From positions 60,070 to 124,069 of IMG/VR virus record IMGVR_UViG_3300020203_000009: 64,000 bases of DNA. One strand, given 5' to 3'. The position numbers and the translations under genes were made by a program. Below the pieces are notes generated by a model that did not search any database, was not told where the DNA came from, and saw only the letters and a list, made by a program, of their open reading frames with translations. This stretch comes from a virus. How positions within the stretch are numbered: the stretch's first letter is position 1; every line of letters starts with the position of its first letter. This document shows, in pieces, positions 48,931 through 57,611 of the stretch.

Positions 48931-49899
48931 ATGGCTATAGAGCGCAGTTGGAATGCAGTTCCAACACGTTTATTTATTCAAAATGGTGGAGCAGACGGAT
49001 CTATTATCCTATCTACTGCTTCTGGATTTAGAGTAAAGCAATACGTAAAAATAGAAAGCTCTTTAGTTTCTTCTGTAATACTAGAAGTCAAAAAAGTCAT
49101 ATCTGAAACTACAATCCTTGTAGGTCCTAGAGATAAAAACATAAACTCTCGAATAGACTTAAGTAATTTTTTAATTACCGATTCTGCCACTATTTCTGCA
49201 GAAGAGCAGAGAAAAGTGGTAGTACCTAAGGATGACCAGGGGTTTTACACTTATGAGCAGGAGCCTGTAGTAGCCAGGCGAGTTATAAGTGTAGACGAAT
49301 TTGGTAACTTTTACAGCACAGAAAACCCACTATCTGTTAGGTTATCCGACGGATCTATCAGTATTGGGACGGTAAACGCAGAACTTGAAGTTCAATTGTC
49401 TCATCAAAACAATGTCCCCAACGCTGGAGATGTTGCAGATAGTGTCAGGATAGGTAATGGAACAAACGAATTAGCAATAAACCCAGACGGATCTATAAAC
49501 GTTGGTGTTGTGCTGTTTCCAGCAGGGGCGGCTACTGAAGCAAAACAAGATACACAAATTGTTGCTTTAAATTCTATAGATACTAAATTAGATAATTTGG
49601 CAATAGAGGCCATGACAGAGGCTACAAATCCTGACAATATAATGACCGTTGGAACACTAAACGGGCAAAAAGATTCAACAAAATACGGTTTTGTTAATAA
49701 CATTAAAAATCAAATATTAGCCTCACACGATAGGGTGCAAGCTGTTACTTATGTTGATTTTGGAAATAAAAATGAAAGAATTACAAAAATAGAATATAGC
49801 AGCCCGACATTTCCGGGAACTATAGCCTCTAAAAACATTGCTTATAGCTTAATTAGTAATAAATACAGAAGAGACTCAATAACTTGGGTTATCGTTTAA
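48931..49899 (+). CDS. Putative tail fibre/baseplate protein, 322 aa
   Basis: Beta-rich, with repeated strand-turn segments (SLSVRLSDGSISIGTVN, INPDGSINVGVVLF) and a short coiled-coil-like helix near 205-225 (ATEAKQDTQIVALNSID). This mix is common in fibre and needle proteins. It opens the fibre gene block after the tube. No family recognised. Confidence 0.55.
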   Translation: MAIERSWNAVPTRLFIQNGGADGSIILSTASGFRVKQYVKIESSLVSSVILEVKKVISETTILVGPRDKNINSRIDLSNFLITDSATISAEEQRKVVVPKDDQGFYTYEQEPVVARRVISVDEFGNFYSTENPLSVRLSDGSISIGTVNAELEVQLSHQNNVPNAGDVADSVRIGNGTNELAINPDGSINVGVVLFPAGAATEAKQDTQIVALNSIDTKLDNLAIEAMTEATNPDNIMTVGTLNGQKDSTKYGFVNNIKNQILASHDRVQAVTYVDFGNKNERITKIEYSSPTFPGTIASKNIAYSLISNKYRRDSITWVIV

Positions 49900-49909
49900 G
49901 GAGTATCAG

Positions 49910-51991
49910 ATGGGATATAAAAATTTAAATTTACTAGAAAGTGTCGTGACCACTTATGATCAAACAAAAACTACAGTTTTTGGAAGGGTTTCTGAGAGAA
50001 CAGTGTTTGGAAGTCCGTCGCTAGGCCCCTCTGTTCCACATTTTGCAGATGTACTTGTGGAGTCTTCTGTTATTCCTTCTGGAGTAACCTTCCCATCTAC
50101 CGTAGAAACAGGGGATATTGTTAGGGTATTTGCTATGGGAACCCCAATAGCCGGTTCAGTAGCTTTAATTCTATATAACAATAACATTAAATTGGGAACT
50201 CTTACTTATGTCGGAAAGTTGATCATTTCCTCTCCAGATATTACTACAACCACTTCTTTTCGTGGACTAGAGGTATTGGATACTGGTACCACTGGTTGGA
50301 AAGTATTTTTTAGCTATACCAATGCAGTGCTTATTAACGGTGGGATTAGTCTTCTAAACAAAATTGATTTAGCCGACTTTACTCCGTTAGGAGCTGTTTC
50401 AATTGCGCCAGCCACCGGTGATGACCAAAAAGCTAAATATTTTCTGCAAGATCCGGCTAATATTGGAGTAGGTCAATTAAACATAGCCTCTGTGGGTATG
50501 CTTTTAGATCAAGCCAATAATAAAGCCTATGTACATAACGGCACAGCAGCCACACATCAATACTATGTCTATGATACGTCAATAGCGCCTACTTTTACAG
50601 AATCTGCAATTACAGGCACAAACGCCGCGCCAGGAGTATTCACACTAACAGCCCACGGTTTTTTAAATAGCGATCCAATCTTATTTAAAACTACCGGATC
50701 TTATACGGGATTGATCACCAACACTGTTTACTTTGCAAGAAATATTACATCAGATACTTTTGAAATGTCCACTACCTCCGTCGGTGCTTCCATAAGCACG
50801 GTTGGTTCGCAAGCTGGAGTACACGTAATTGGCAGGGCATTTGGTACTACTGGGAGCAATTTTGTTACAAAAACTGGTAACTTGACCCCACTAGTCGGTG
50901 TACTACTGGCCAATAACGGTGAAAACTACGCAAATCCTCAGCACGTATCTTATGGTGCCCTGGTAGGCAATGGTTGTGCGGCTTTTGGTACTACCACTAA
51001 CCTATACATGGGTAAACTTAGTGATTTAACAAGTGCCGCAACATCGTGGACTTCACTAACTACTTCAAATGTTTTAGGTAGTTTGAACGAGGTAACACTA
51101 CCTACTGTTGCATTTTGTCAATTTTCCAACACTTTGGATTTGTTTGTTATTATATCAAACATATCTTTATATTACGGTAAGAGGCTGGTAAACAATGAAT
51201 ACCAGTTTAAAGGTGGGAGAACAAATAATTCTTATTATGAGGCTATGTCAAATACCTTTGGATCGGTTAGATTTGGGCTAACAACTGTATCTGGTTTTAA
51301 TATTGGTGACGGGATTGCCATTATGGTGGGAACTACCATTGGTCAAAGAGGGTTTGTTTCTTTAGACATGTCAATTGATGAAAGAGTTGGTAGAGATAGT
51401 GTCATCACTAAAGTAATGGACACACCAAACAGTATACTAAAGGCAGTTTCTGTTATTGATAAACTAGGAGCCTTTACAGATACATATTCTATTTATTATA
51501 GAACCAGTGGCTTTGGTTCCGCAACCGGTGGTTGGGTACTTTATGATAAAACTGAATTGAGTTCGTTAGTTATCCCTACACAAATACAACTAAAAATTAC
51601 CTGGAACATACTTAAGGTTACATCTCAAACAGCATCTCAAATATCTGATATTGTTATTGTTACAGAATCTAACGACGACATCTCAGACAACTGGGAATAC
51701 TCACATGATAGCTCAAGCAGTCTTTCCCCAACTAGAGTAGCATTTAGACTAAAGTTTGCATATGGCAGCTCAATTCCAAGCACCCTTCGTTTTAGATCTT
51801 ACGACTTAGATGGAAATCTATTGCTTAATCAAACCATTACAAGCAATCCCGCCAATTTCCAGTACTCCGATGATGAAGGAGCTACTTGGCTATCTCTTGG
51901 GACTATTCCAAACGTAGTCGGCACGCTAGTTCGTTACACGTTTACATCACCTCCGGGAGTAGACATTAGACCAGCCTTGAGAGATAGTTAA
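49910..51991 (+). CDS. Putative tail fibre protein, 693 aa
   Basis: A long, low-charge, beta-rich sequence with many Thr, Ser, Gly and Asn and repeated propeller-like strands (for example AYVHNGTAATHQYYVYD). A segment near 240-290 (FTLTAHGFLNSDPILFKTTG) resembles receptor-binding beta domains. The size and place in the fibre block suggest a tail fibre or tailspike. ATG after GGAGT. Confidence 0.6.
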   Translation: MGYKNLNLLESVVTTYDQTKTTVFGRVSERTVFGSPSLGPSVPHFADVLVESSVIPSGVTFPSTVETGDIVRVFAMGTPIAGSVALILYNNNIKLGTLTYVGKLIISSPDITTTTSFRGLEVLDTGTTGWKVFFSYTNAVLINGGISLLNKIDLADFTPLGAVSIAPATGDDQKAKYFLQDPANIGVGQLNIASVGMLLDQANNKAYVHNGTAATHQYYVYDTSIAPTFTESAITGTNAAPGVFTLTAHGFLNSDPILFKTTGSYTGLITNTVYFARNITSDTFEMSTTSVGASISTVGSQAGVHVIGRAFGTTGSNFVTKTGNLTPLVGVLLANNGENYANPQHVSYGALVGNGCAAFGTTTNLYMGKLSDLTSAATSWTSLTTSNVLGSLNEVTLPTVAFCQFSNTLDLFVIISNISLYYGKRLVNNEYQFKGGRTNNSYYEAMSNTFGSVRFGLTTVSGFNIGDGIAIMVGTTIGQRGFVSLDMSIDERVGRDSVITKVMDTPNSILKAVSVIDKLGAFTDTYSIYYRTSGFGSATGGWVLYDKTELSSLVIPTQIQLKITWNILKVTSQTASQISDIVIVTESNDDISDNWEYSHDSSSSLSPTRVAFRLKFAYGSSIPSTLRFRSYDLDGNLLLNQTITSNPANFQYSDDEGATWLSLGTIPNVVGTLVRYTFTSPPGVDIRPALRDS

Positions 51992-51992
51992 T

Positions 51993-53093
51993 ATGCCAAA
52001 TATATTTGCGTATGGAAGTGCCTACCAGGGCACTTCCTCTCCAGTAGACAATCCATTAATATACCCTATATCCAGGGCGTATCAAGGTACATCTCAAGCA
52101 TGTATTGTGGATCTAACTCTTCCAATTTTTTCTGGAATAGTATCTCTTTCGTTACAACCACTAGGGCAAATAAGGGCAACATGGGGTACAGCGACAGACG
52201 CCTCTGCTCCTATAAGGTACGAAGTATACATAAAGGCAGGAGATTCTATTAATCTTTTTTATCAGTCTAACATCGTTGTTATTACGGATAAATTACAGTT
52301 TGATATTTTTACTCTTCCTAACAGCGTGCTGCTTAGCTCAGGTGTAGTCTATTACATAGGCGTTAAAGCTGTTGACGCTGTAGGCAATAGAGATAATAAC
52401 CTAGCATTCCTGGATATAGAATCTTCTGGCATATCATCTTCTGGATCATTGGGGTATGAAGTTGGAGGAATATTCACGATAGACGAGAACGAAAATTTTA
52501 TAGGTAGCGTTTGGGCGTCAATAAACAATGACATAATTACAGATGTTTTTAGATTAGGGACAGCCTCCTATGTTATCTACGATAAAAATTCAGACTTAGT
52601 AGCTGGAATGTCTGAAAGTGGCATAGCCCCTGACGCAAACGGGCAATTTTCCATAACACCTATCGCGTCTCTTTTAGATTTAACAGATAATTTTTACACA
52701 ATAAAGGTAAGTATTATTGCTGATTCTTCTATGAGACATAATTACCTACCTATTTCGGGAATTTCTGAAAAATTAGGAGCCATTAATTACGAACCACGGG
52801 CTATCTTTTCTATAAATGCGTCTAACCAGCTTCAGTGCTCTTTGTGGATGGCAAAAGATGGGCAGCAAATAAACTCCGGTCTTGGAACAGCATCCTTTAC
52901 AATTTATGATAAAGATGGTGTGACGACCGGAATTTCTCAAAGTGGTCTTGTTTCAGACGCAAATGGTGTTTTTAAAATGACTCCAGTTTCAGCTTCTTCT
53001 ATTCTAGACTTAACTCATTACGTCGTTTTATTCACAGTTGATGTCGATTCGCAACCTAAAAAAGGGGCCGTAGGCATTACGGTAGCAGAATAA
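51993..53093 (+). CDS. Putative tail fibre protein, 366 aa
   Basis: Residues about 45-140 look like a fibronectin-III domain (RYEVYIKAGD ... YYIGVKAVDAVGNRDNN). Two related beta modules follow (about 155-250 and 255-366), each with an FxIY/VIYDK strand (SYVIYDKNSD and SFTIYDKDGV), suggesting an internal duplication. It is 1 base after the previous stop. Likely fibre or adhesion protein. Confidence 0.55.
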   Translation: MPNIFAYGSAYQGTSSPVDNPLIYPISRAYQGTSQACIVDLTLPIFSGIVSLSLQPLGQIRATWGTATDASAPIRYEVYIKAGDSINLFYQSNIVVITDKLQFDIFTLPNSVLLSSGVVYYIGVKAVDAVGNRDNNLAFLDIESSGISSSGSLGYEVGGIFTIDENENFIGSVWASINNDIITDVFRLGTASYVIYDKNSDLVAGMSESGIAPDANGQFSITPIASLLDLTDNFYTIKVSIIADSSMRHNYLPISGISEKLGAINYEPRAIFSINASNQLQCSLWMAKDGQQINSGLGTASFTIYDKDGVTTGISQSGLVSDANGVFKMTPVSASSILDLTHYVVLFTVDVDSQPKKGAVGITVAE

Positions 53094-53638
53094 TGGCTTC
53101 AAGAAGGGTTAAATCTACAGTCAATAACAACTATGTACAGCCATTAAAACTATGTTTTAAAAATAAGACTGTAGTCACTCCTTCTTGTAATTACAATTCT
53201 TTAATGACAAAGACCACACATAGGGGTTGTAATGAAAGTGATTATAAAATAAAAAGTTGGATGAAGTTCAATTCTGAAACTTTTGACGGAATACAGGTTA
53301 TAGCCGGTCTATATAAGAACAATAAAACAAAAACGATAGGGACCTGTGATTTTAAGGTTTATTCCATAAGCATCGATGACAACTGGACAGAAACACTTCT
53401 TTTTTCTGGCAGCGGAACACCTCTGCCTAACGGTAGTTTTTCACTTGTAATTCCTGAAAACTCCATGTCTCCCTCCGATATTACTGGTGAAGTTTCTTTC
53501 AAATTAGAAGTAAGAATTGAAAGAGTTAATAAAAAATATGATGATTTTTACTATTTCAACCATATTGGGCTATACGGAAGTTTTATCAGACTTAAAAAAG
53601 AAGTGGAATTTTTAGATTTAACTAAGTTAGACGAATAA
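53093..53638 (+). CDS. Putative virion/fibre-associated protein, 181 aa
   Basis: Beta-rich with several Cys (CFKN, CNYN, GCNES, GTCDF). The first 25 residues are basic. The start overlaps the previous stop (TAATGG). No family recognised; located in the fibre block. Confidence 0.5.
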   Translation: MASRRVKSTVNNNYVQPLKLCFKNKTVVTPSCNYNSLMTKTTHRGCNESDYKIKSWMKFNSETFDGIQVIAGLYKNNKTKTIGTCDFKVYSISIDDNWTETLLFSGSGTPLPNGSFSLVIPENSMSPSDITGEVSFKLEVRIERVNKKYDDFYYFNHIGLYGSFIRLKKEVEFLDLTKLDE

Positions 53639-53648
53639 AGGGTAATTT

Positions 53649-54104
53649 ATGAAAAAATATGCACTTATACAAAATTATAAAGTAGTTGTGATTAAGGAAA
53701 TTGAAGATGAAGATTTTCAAGGAATTTCTAAGAATTACGAATCAATCGTAGACGTAACTGATTTTATCATCACACCTCAAGTTGGATGGCTCCTGGATGG
53801 AAACAAGGTAGTTCCAGACGCCCAACACGCGATTACAATTAAACAGATGATAGTAGCAAAAATATTGTCGTACCAAAAGGTGTCCGCTGATCTTTTGACA
53901 GAGCTATATGCGGACAATACTTTAACTGGAATGACGGTTTCCCAATCAAACGCTATGTTTGAAGAATATTCTGACGTTATTATTAGACTTTCCCAGGGAG
54001 CATTTCCAACGGCAATTTACAGCCTTCAACAAAAAACACCATCGGGTATTGTAACTCAAGAAAACATTGACAACTGGATAGCCAAAATTCAAATTCACCT
54101 ATAG
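53649..54104 (+). CDS. Putative fibre assembly/tail accessory protein, 151 aa
   Basis: The N-terminal third (YALIQNYKVVVIKEIED ... VGWLLDGNKVVPD) has the pattern of short tail-fibre-tip or fibre-assembly proteins, followed by a helical C-terminal half. It sits after the fibre genes. Assigned by layout, not by a named family. Confidence 0.45.
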   Translation: MKKYALIQNYKVVVIKEIEDEDFQGISKNYESIVDVTDFIITPQVGWLLDGNKVVPDAQHAITIKQMIVAKILSYQKVSADLLTELYADNTLTGMTVSQSNAMFEEYSDVIIRLSQGAFPTAIYSLQQKTPSGIVTQENIDNWIAKIQIHL

Positions 54105-54117
54105 GTAATTAAAAACC

Positions 54118-54603
54118 ATGAAAAAAATAACAGTAGGGTTTTCCAAACCAAGCTCAAAATTTAAAATAGGTAGTCTTGCAATCAGATATTACATGGGTAC
54201 CGAATACAGCCATGTTTATATTAAGTTTGAGGGTAAAGAAAGAGAGCTAATCTATGAATCGGTGGGTAGATCGGGTACCAGATTCATGGGGGCTAAGCTT
54301 TGGAGCGCGCACGCCGTAACAGTAAAATCCTTTAGTATTGAAGTAGAAGATTCTCAACACAGGGCTTTGATTAATTATTGCATAGATAGCGCGGGGCTAG
54401 AATACGGTTTTTGGCAAAATATAGGGCTAGTGATTGCAGATAGGTTTAAACTCAAAAATAACCCCTTTAAGAGCGGTAAAAACTGTTCAGAGGCAGTTGG
54501 AGAAGTTCTTGAATCTATTGGTTATGTTTTTGATAAAGATTTTAATTTGCTGACGCCTAAGGATATTTTTTTAAAACTTAATAACGGGTTACAAAATGAA
54601 TGA
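54118..54603 (+). CDS. Permuted papain-like (NlpC/P60 superfamily) protein
   Basis: The His motif EYSHVYIKF (about 30-38) precedes the Cys motif KNCSEAVGEVL (about 120-130), the reversed order of permuted papain-like hydrolases such as YiiX. Such enzymes may cut peptides, lipids or peptidoglycan. In the lysis/tail-end region it could be a virion- or lysis-associated hydrolase. It overlaps the next gene by 8 bases. Confidence 0.6.
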   Translation: MKKITVGFSKPSSKFKIGSLAIRYYMGTEYSHVYIKFEGKERELIYESVGRSGTRFMGAKLWSAHAVTVKSFSIEVEDSQHRALINYCIDSAGLEYGFWQNIGLVIADRFKLKNNPFKSGKNCSEAVGEVLESIGYVFDKDFNLLTPKDIFLKLNNGLQNE

Positions 54604-54892
54604 TTTATACGAAAAAATCCAGAAAAAAATGAAAGAGTGGCAGATAAGCGGTGTCCCTGTTTTTATGATAAGAGACGAGAGCAAGGGCGGGCCCAGTGTT
54701 AGTTTAACGATGATGCTTATATCGTTTACCCTATGTCTACTTGCTTTGATTAATAAATTTGCAAAGATTGTAGATGGCATGGACGTAGATAACACTCTGC
54801 AATTGTTTATGTTAACCGCAGGTCTGTATTTTTCTAGATCGATCGGGTTGGGCGGTAAAAAAGTAACTATCTCTAAAGAAGAAAAAGAATAG
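54596..54892 (+). CDS. Holin-like two-TM membrane protein, 98 aa
   Basis: A soluble 32-residue N terminus is followed by two membrane segments (about 35-55: SLTMMLISFTLCLLALI; about 68-84: LFMLTAGLYFS) and a charged tail, with GGPSVSLT before the first segment as in a known family of phage holin-like proteins. It overlaps the upstream hydrolase gene. Most likely the holin that releases the endolysins, but not shown. Confidence 0.6.
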   Translation: MNDLYEKIQKKMKEWQISGVPVFMIRDESKGGPSVSLTMMLISFTLCLLALINKFAKIVDGMDVDNTLQLFMLTAGLYFSRSIGLGGKKVTISKEEKE

Positions 54893-54910
54893 CCATCCTT
54901 GGCCCAATTA

Positions 54911-55681
54911 CTAGTTGATAGTAAAGCTACAGTTATTTCCACCAGTTGACTGGTAATTGCCAGGAGTGATCAGAGCTAGAAAGGCTTGTTTTGCGTTAGG
55001 TGATCCGGGAGTTGTACCCCAATACACAGCAAACAGCTTGTCTCCTACCATTAGTCCGTATTCCGGGAAAGAAGTGTTGTCATTAGAGCAAAACTTTACC
55101 GGGGTAACGCTAGTACCTGCACTTCCATTAGAGCCGTTAGATCCGTTATTGCCTTGAGCACCTTGAGCACCTTGAGCACCTTGAGAGCCATTGTTACCAT
55201 TGTTACCATTAGGTCCTTGTGGACCAGCGGGGCCTTGAAGTCCTGGAATACCCTGTACTCCTGCAATACCTTGAGCGCCGTTAGCTCCGTTCAAACCATT
55301 ACAAAGAAGCGCGACCGTTTGAGAACTGCTAGATGTGATTGTATAACCTCCGGTGGGGCAATCAAAACCAGCGGCTACAGACTGAACGGTAACCGATGCA
55401 CTTGCCCCATCTTGACCTGCGACTCCGTTACACACTGTTTTGATAGCAACGACTGATTCGCCAGATTCAAGCAATCCGTTATCATTAGTGTCACGAAATG
55501 ATGTTAGCCTTAGACCACCAGTAGAACATGGTGAGCCAGCTTGAAGATCTTCAATGTCTAGACCAGCACTAACTCCGTTTTGTCCAGTGACTCCTGGTGT
55601 TCCCAAGACAAAATAAGTCCTTCGTTTTCCGCACGACATTGTTACCACAGATACAAGGATAAGACAGATGATTTTTTTCAT
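54911..55681 (-). CDS. Collagen-repeat lipoprotein
   Basis: Residues 1-17 are a lipoprotein signal peptide ending TMSC, so the mature protein is lipid-anchored. Two Cys-rich repeats follow (for example CSTGGLRLTS ... DNGLLESGE ... VCNG and CPTGGYTI ... LLCNG). Then comes a Gly-X-Y collagen-like region (about 135-190) and a C-terminal globular domain with one Cys pair. Similar repeat lipoproteins are widespread in Bdellovibrio-like and myxobacterial genomes. It may modify the host surface or be host-acquired. It has a strong promoter of its own. Confidence 0.75.
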   Translation of the reverse strand: MKKIICLILVSVVTMSCGKRRTYFVLGTPGVTGQNGVSAGLDIEDLQAGSPCSTGGLRLTSFRDTNDNGLLESGESVVAIKTVCNGVAGQDGASASVTVQSVAAGFDCPTGGYTITSSSSQTVALLCNGLNGANGAQGIAGVQGIPGLQGPAGPQGPNGNNGNNGSQGAQGAQGAQGNNGSNGSNGSAGTSVTPVKFCSNDNTSFPEYGLMVGDKLFAVYWGTTPGSPNAKQAFLALITPGNYQSTGGNNCSFTIN

Positions 55682-55712
55682 AAAACTCCAAAATTTTTAT
55701 AGGTCTATTTTC

Positions 55713-55741
55713 AGTATAGCACTTATCTTCCCAACTGTCCA
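55713..55741 (-). promoter_or_regulatory. Sigma70 promoter with extended -10 (TGGACA-17-TGCTATACT)
   Basis: Minus strand TGGACA (55736..55741), 17-base spacer, TATACT (55713..55718) preceded by TGC. Overlaps the stop of 55723..56118 and drives the collagen lipoprotein gene. Confidence 0.7.
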
Positions 55742-56118
55742 GCCCCCCACACCGCAAGAGCTGTAACAATAATACCAGCACCAAAGTATAGGTAATCATT
55801 GGCCCTAGACATTTTTTCTTGTTTCAACAACCTATCATATTGATTGTATGACTCTTCCCTGAAATTATTAACCCTTTCTTCTGATTTAGCAATCGCCAAG
55901 TCTTTGAATTCAATGGTTTTGCCTAAAGATTCTGCTTCTTTTTTGTATTCAGCAATAGCAGACTGTAACTCTTTGTTTTTATTAACCAATCGACCACTCT
56001 CTAGGAAACAACCCTCTGTATACACATAAGAGCCTCCAAGCTTTTTAATGTCTGTTTCCCAATTGCAGCTTGCAAATGATTGTGTTGAAATTAAAAAACA
56101 TAGCACTAATTTTTTCAT
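55723..56118 (-). CDS. Exported coiled-coil protein with C-terminal membrane helix
   Basis: The ATG at 56118 (MKKLVLC) with AGGGG is preferred over an in-frame start 63 bases upstream. Residues 1-17 are a signal peptide (ending SFA). Two Cys follow, then a coiled coil (about 45-100) and a transmembrane segment (about 109-128: LYFGAGIIVTALAVWGAG). Combined with the adjacent membrane/coiled-coil gene, it may be a spanin-like lysis component. Function inferred from topology only. Confidence 0.5.
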   Translation of the reverse strand: MKKLVLCFLISTQSFASCNWETDIKKLGGSYVYTEGCFLESGRLVNKNKELQSAIAEYKKEAESLGKTIEFKDLAIAKSEERVNNFREESYNQYDRLLKQEKMSRANDYLYFGAGIIVTALAVWGAGQLGR

Positions 56119-56125
56119 AAAACCC

Positions 56126-56425
56126 CTATTTTTTCTTGTTCCAGTTAAGATCCACTTCTTCACTTTCCGCATTTTTCTCATGTTCTTTTGCTTTAGAATT
56201 ATGTTCTTTTGCTTGTTTGATGTGAATAGAGGCTTTTGCTTGAAGCTCTTCTTGCTCAGTCTTTAGCAGGGTATCTTTTTTTTCAGCTTTATCTAGGTCT
56301 TTTTTTGCTCCATATAGGTTAAACTGCATGATCAGTTTCATGATTGCAGCCGCCACCACTAGAGGAATTAGTAGATAAAATAAAATCTTGCTGGTTTTTT
56401 TTAGGTTTAGTAGTTTTTCTAGCAT
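56126..56425 (-). CDS. Membrane-anchored coiled-coil protein, spanin-like, 99 aa
   Basis: One N-terminal transmembrane helix (about 14-33: ILFYLLIPLVVAAAIMKLIM) followed by a long, highly charged coiled coil and a basic end with VDLNWNKKK. This is the layout of an inner-membrane spanin. The start has AAGGAC. It lies 7 bases upstream of the exported coiled-coil gene, a pair arrangement seen in lysis cassettes. Confidence 0.5.
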   Translation of the reverse strand: MLEKLLNLKKTSKILFYLLIPLVVAAAIMKLIMQFNLYGAKKDLDKAEKKDTLLKTEQEELQAKASIHIKQAKEHNSKAKEHEKNAESEEVDLNWNKKK

Positions 56426-56440
56426 TTAATTGTCCTTTTT

Positions 56441-57001
56441 TTAGTATGCGTTTTTAGCCCAATAGGGCCTTTCAGTTCCGTTAATAGCCCAGGAGGCAGA
56501 ATAAACTTCCGCAGCAAACATATCATTTAAAGAGCTTCCCACTTTGTGACATTCTAGACAAATAGCTTCAGTCCAATTTTCATCAAACTTCATTTTAGAC
56601 CAGGCGACTATTAGAGATTGCCTGTCCATGTATCTAACGGTACCGTAGGTTTCTTTGCCCCTTGCTTCGTATTTTACTACCTCTCTAGTGTCTAGGTTTA
56701 GGGTTTCCCTGTAATACTCAAATAGATTAGATTCAAACTCGTCAATTATGCTCTTGCTCCAACCTTTATATTTGCCCTGTCCCTTACGTCCTTCGTTTGT
56801 GACCATAAATTCCAGGACTTTTTTACCGAATGTTTGGGCAACTTCATAATCTATCTTATAGATAAAAAACTGCTCACATAGCTCAGCTAGAGGTTCCTCC
56901 CTGTCCTTTTGAGTATACCTGCTTTTACCCAACTCTTTATTTACGGAATTCTTCCAGTGCGTAAAGACTTTTTCTGGATCTGCTTTATTTTTTTCGTTCA
57001 T
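56441..57001 (-). CDS. Hypothetical protein, 186 aa, possible replication accessory
   Basis: No family recognised. Helical with many charged residues; CLECHKVGSSLND near 150 is a single Cys pair. The ATG at 57001 has GGAGGAG upstream and overlaps the winged-helix-like gene by 17 bases. Their coupling and position beside the repeat-bearing noncoding region suggest a joint role, maybe in replication initiation. This is an inference from context. Confidence 0.4.
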   Translation of the reverse strand: MNEKNKADPEKVFTHWKNSVNKELGKSRYTQKDREEPLAELCEQFFIYKIDYEVAQTFGKKVLEFMVTNEGRKGQGKYKGWSKSIIDEFESNLFEYYRETLNLDTREVVKYEARGKETYGTVRYMDRQSLIVAWSKMKFDENWTEAICLECHKVGSSLNDMFAAEVYSASWAINGTERPYWAKNAY

Positions 57002-57584
57002 TTTCAAACTCCTCCTTTAGAGTTTTATTCATCCTTTCCTTTATCCTTTCCTTCATGGTTAGACCTTCGATTGTTTTATGGTCTTTTTCTGTTTTATTAT
57101 TTTCTTTAGATTTCCTGTCTATAAAAAACAATACTTCACTCATTTGTTTTTCAGCATCTACCTGTAACAAACTAAGAAAAAAAGGCTCTATAACCTTAAA
57201 AACCATAGTCTTCTTTGACTTATTTTCTGGAAAGACTATCTCCTCTATTATGTTGTTTTTACACAACAATCCTATAATTTTCCTATAATTTTCGTTTCTA
57301 AACCCTACCCTTGTTTTCCAATTCTTATCGGAAGATACTATATTTTTTACCGATTCCCTGGTTAAAACAAAAACCACCCTACGCTGATAAAGTATTGAAT
57401 TCAGTACAGAACATACGTTTTTAGTTACAGCTTCTAGCTTCTTTTCTTTACATATATTGTACTGTCTAAACATATAACCCCACTCCGCTAGTGAGTCAAT
57501 ATCTATCTGACTTATCTCTTTAGTGTTTTTCAATACAACTCTAAATGTATGTCCTTTTTCTTGAATTCTGTCTAAATCAATCAT
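56985..57584 (-). CDS. Putative DNA-binding/replication initiator-like protein, 199 aa
   Basis: The sequence has an N-terminal helical domain and a middle part (about 88-135) with NYRKIIGLLCKNNIIEEIVF, which reads as a winged-helix recognition helix and wing. A highly charged Lys/Glu C-terminal tail follows. The 57601..57611 promoter and GAGACGGAT repeats lie directly upstream, as in genes that bind their own control region. DNA binding is plausible; replication initiation is a guess. Confidence 0.45.
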   Translation of the reverse strand: MIDLDRIQEKGHTFRVVLKNTKEISQIDIDSLAEWGYMFRQYNICKEKKLEAVTKNVCSVLNSILYQRRVVFVLTRESVKNIVSSDKNWKTRVGFRNENYRKIIGLLCKNNIIEEIVFPENKSKKTMVFKVIEPFFLSLLQVDAEKQMSEVLFFIDRKSKENNKTEKDHKTIEGLTMKERIKERMNKTLKEEFENERKK

Positions 57585-57600
57585 TTTACCCCTATTGCAC

Positions 57601-57611
57601 TATATTACCAC
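57601..57611 (-). promoter_or_regulatory. Extended -10 promoter (GTGGTAATATA)
   Basis: Minus strand GTGGTAATATA, leader TGCAATAGGGGTAAA with AGGGG, then the ATG at 57584. A GAGACGGAT copy lies just upstream of it. Confidence 0.65.

Noticed and set aside
55154-55456. Plus-strand frame with repeated STLSTLST units
   Set aside because: Antisense of the collagen-like Gly-X-Y codons of the lipoprotein gene. No independent start signal.
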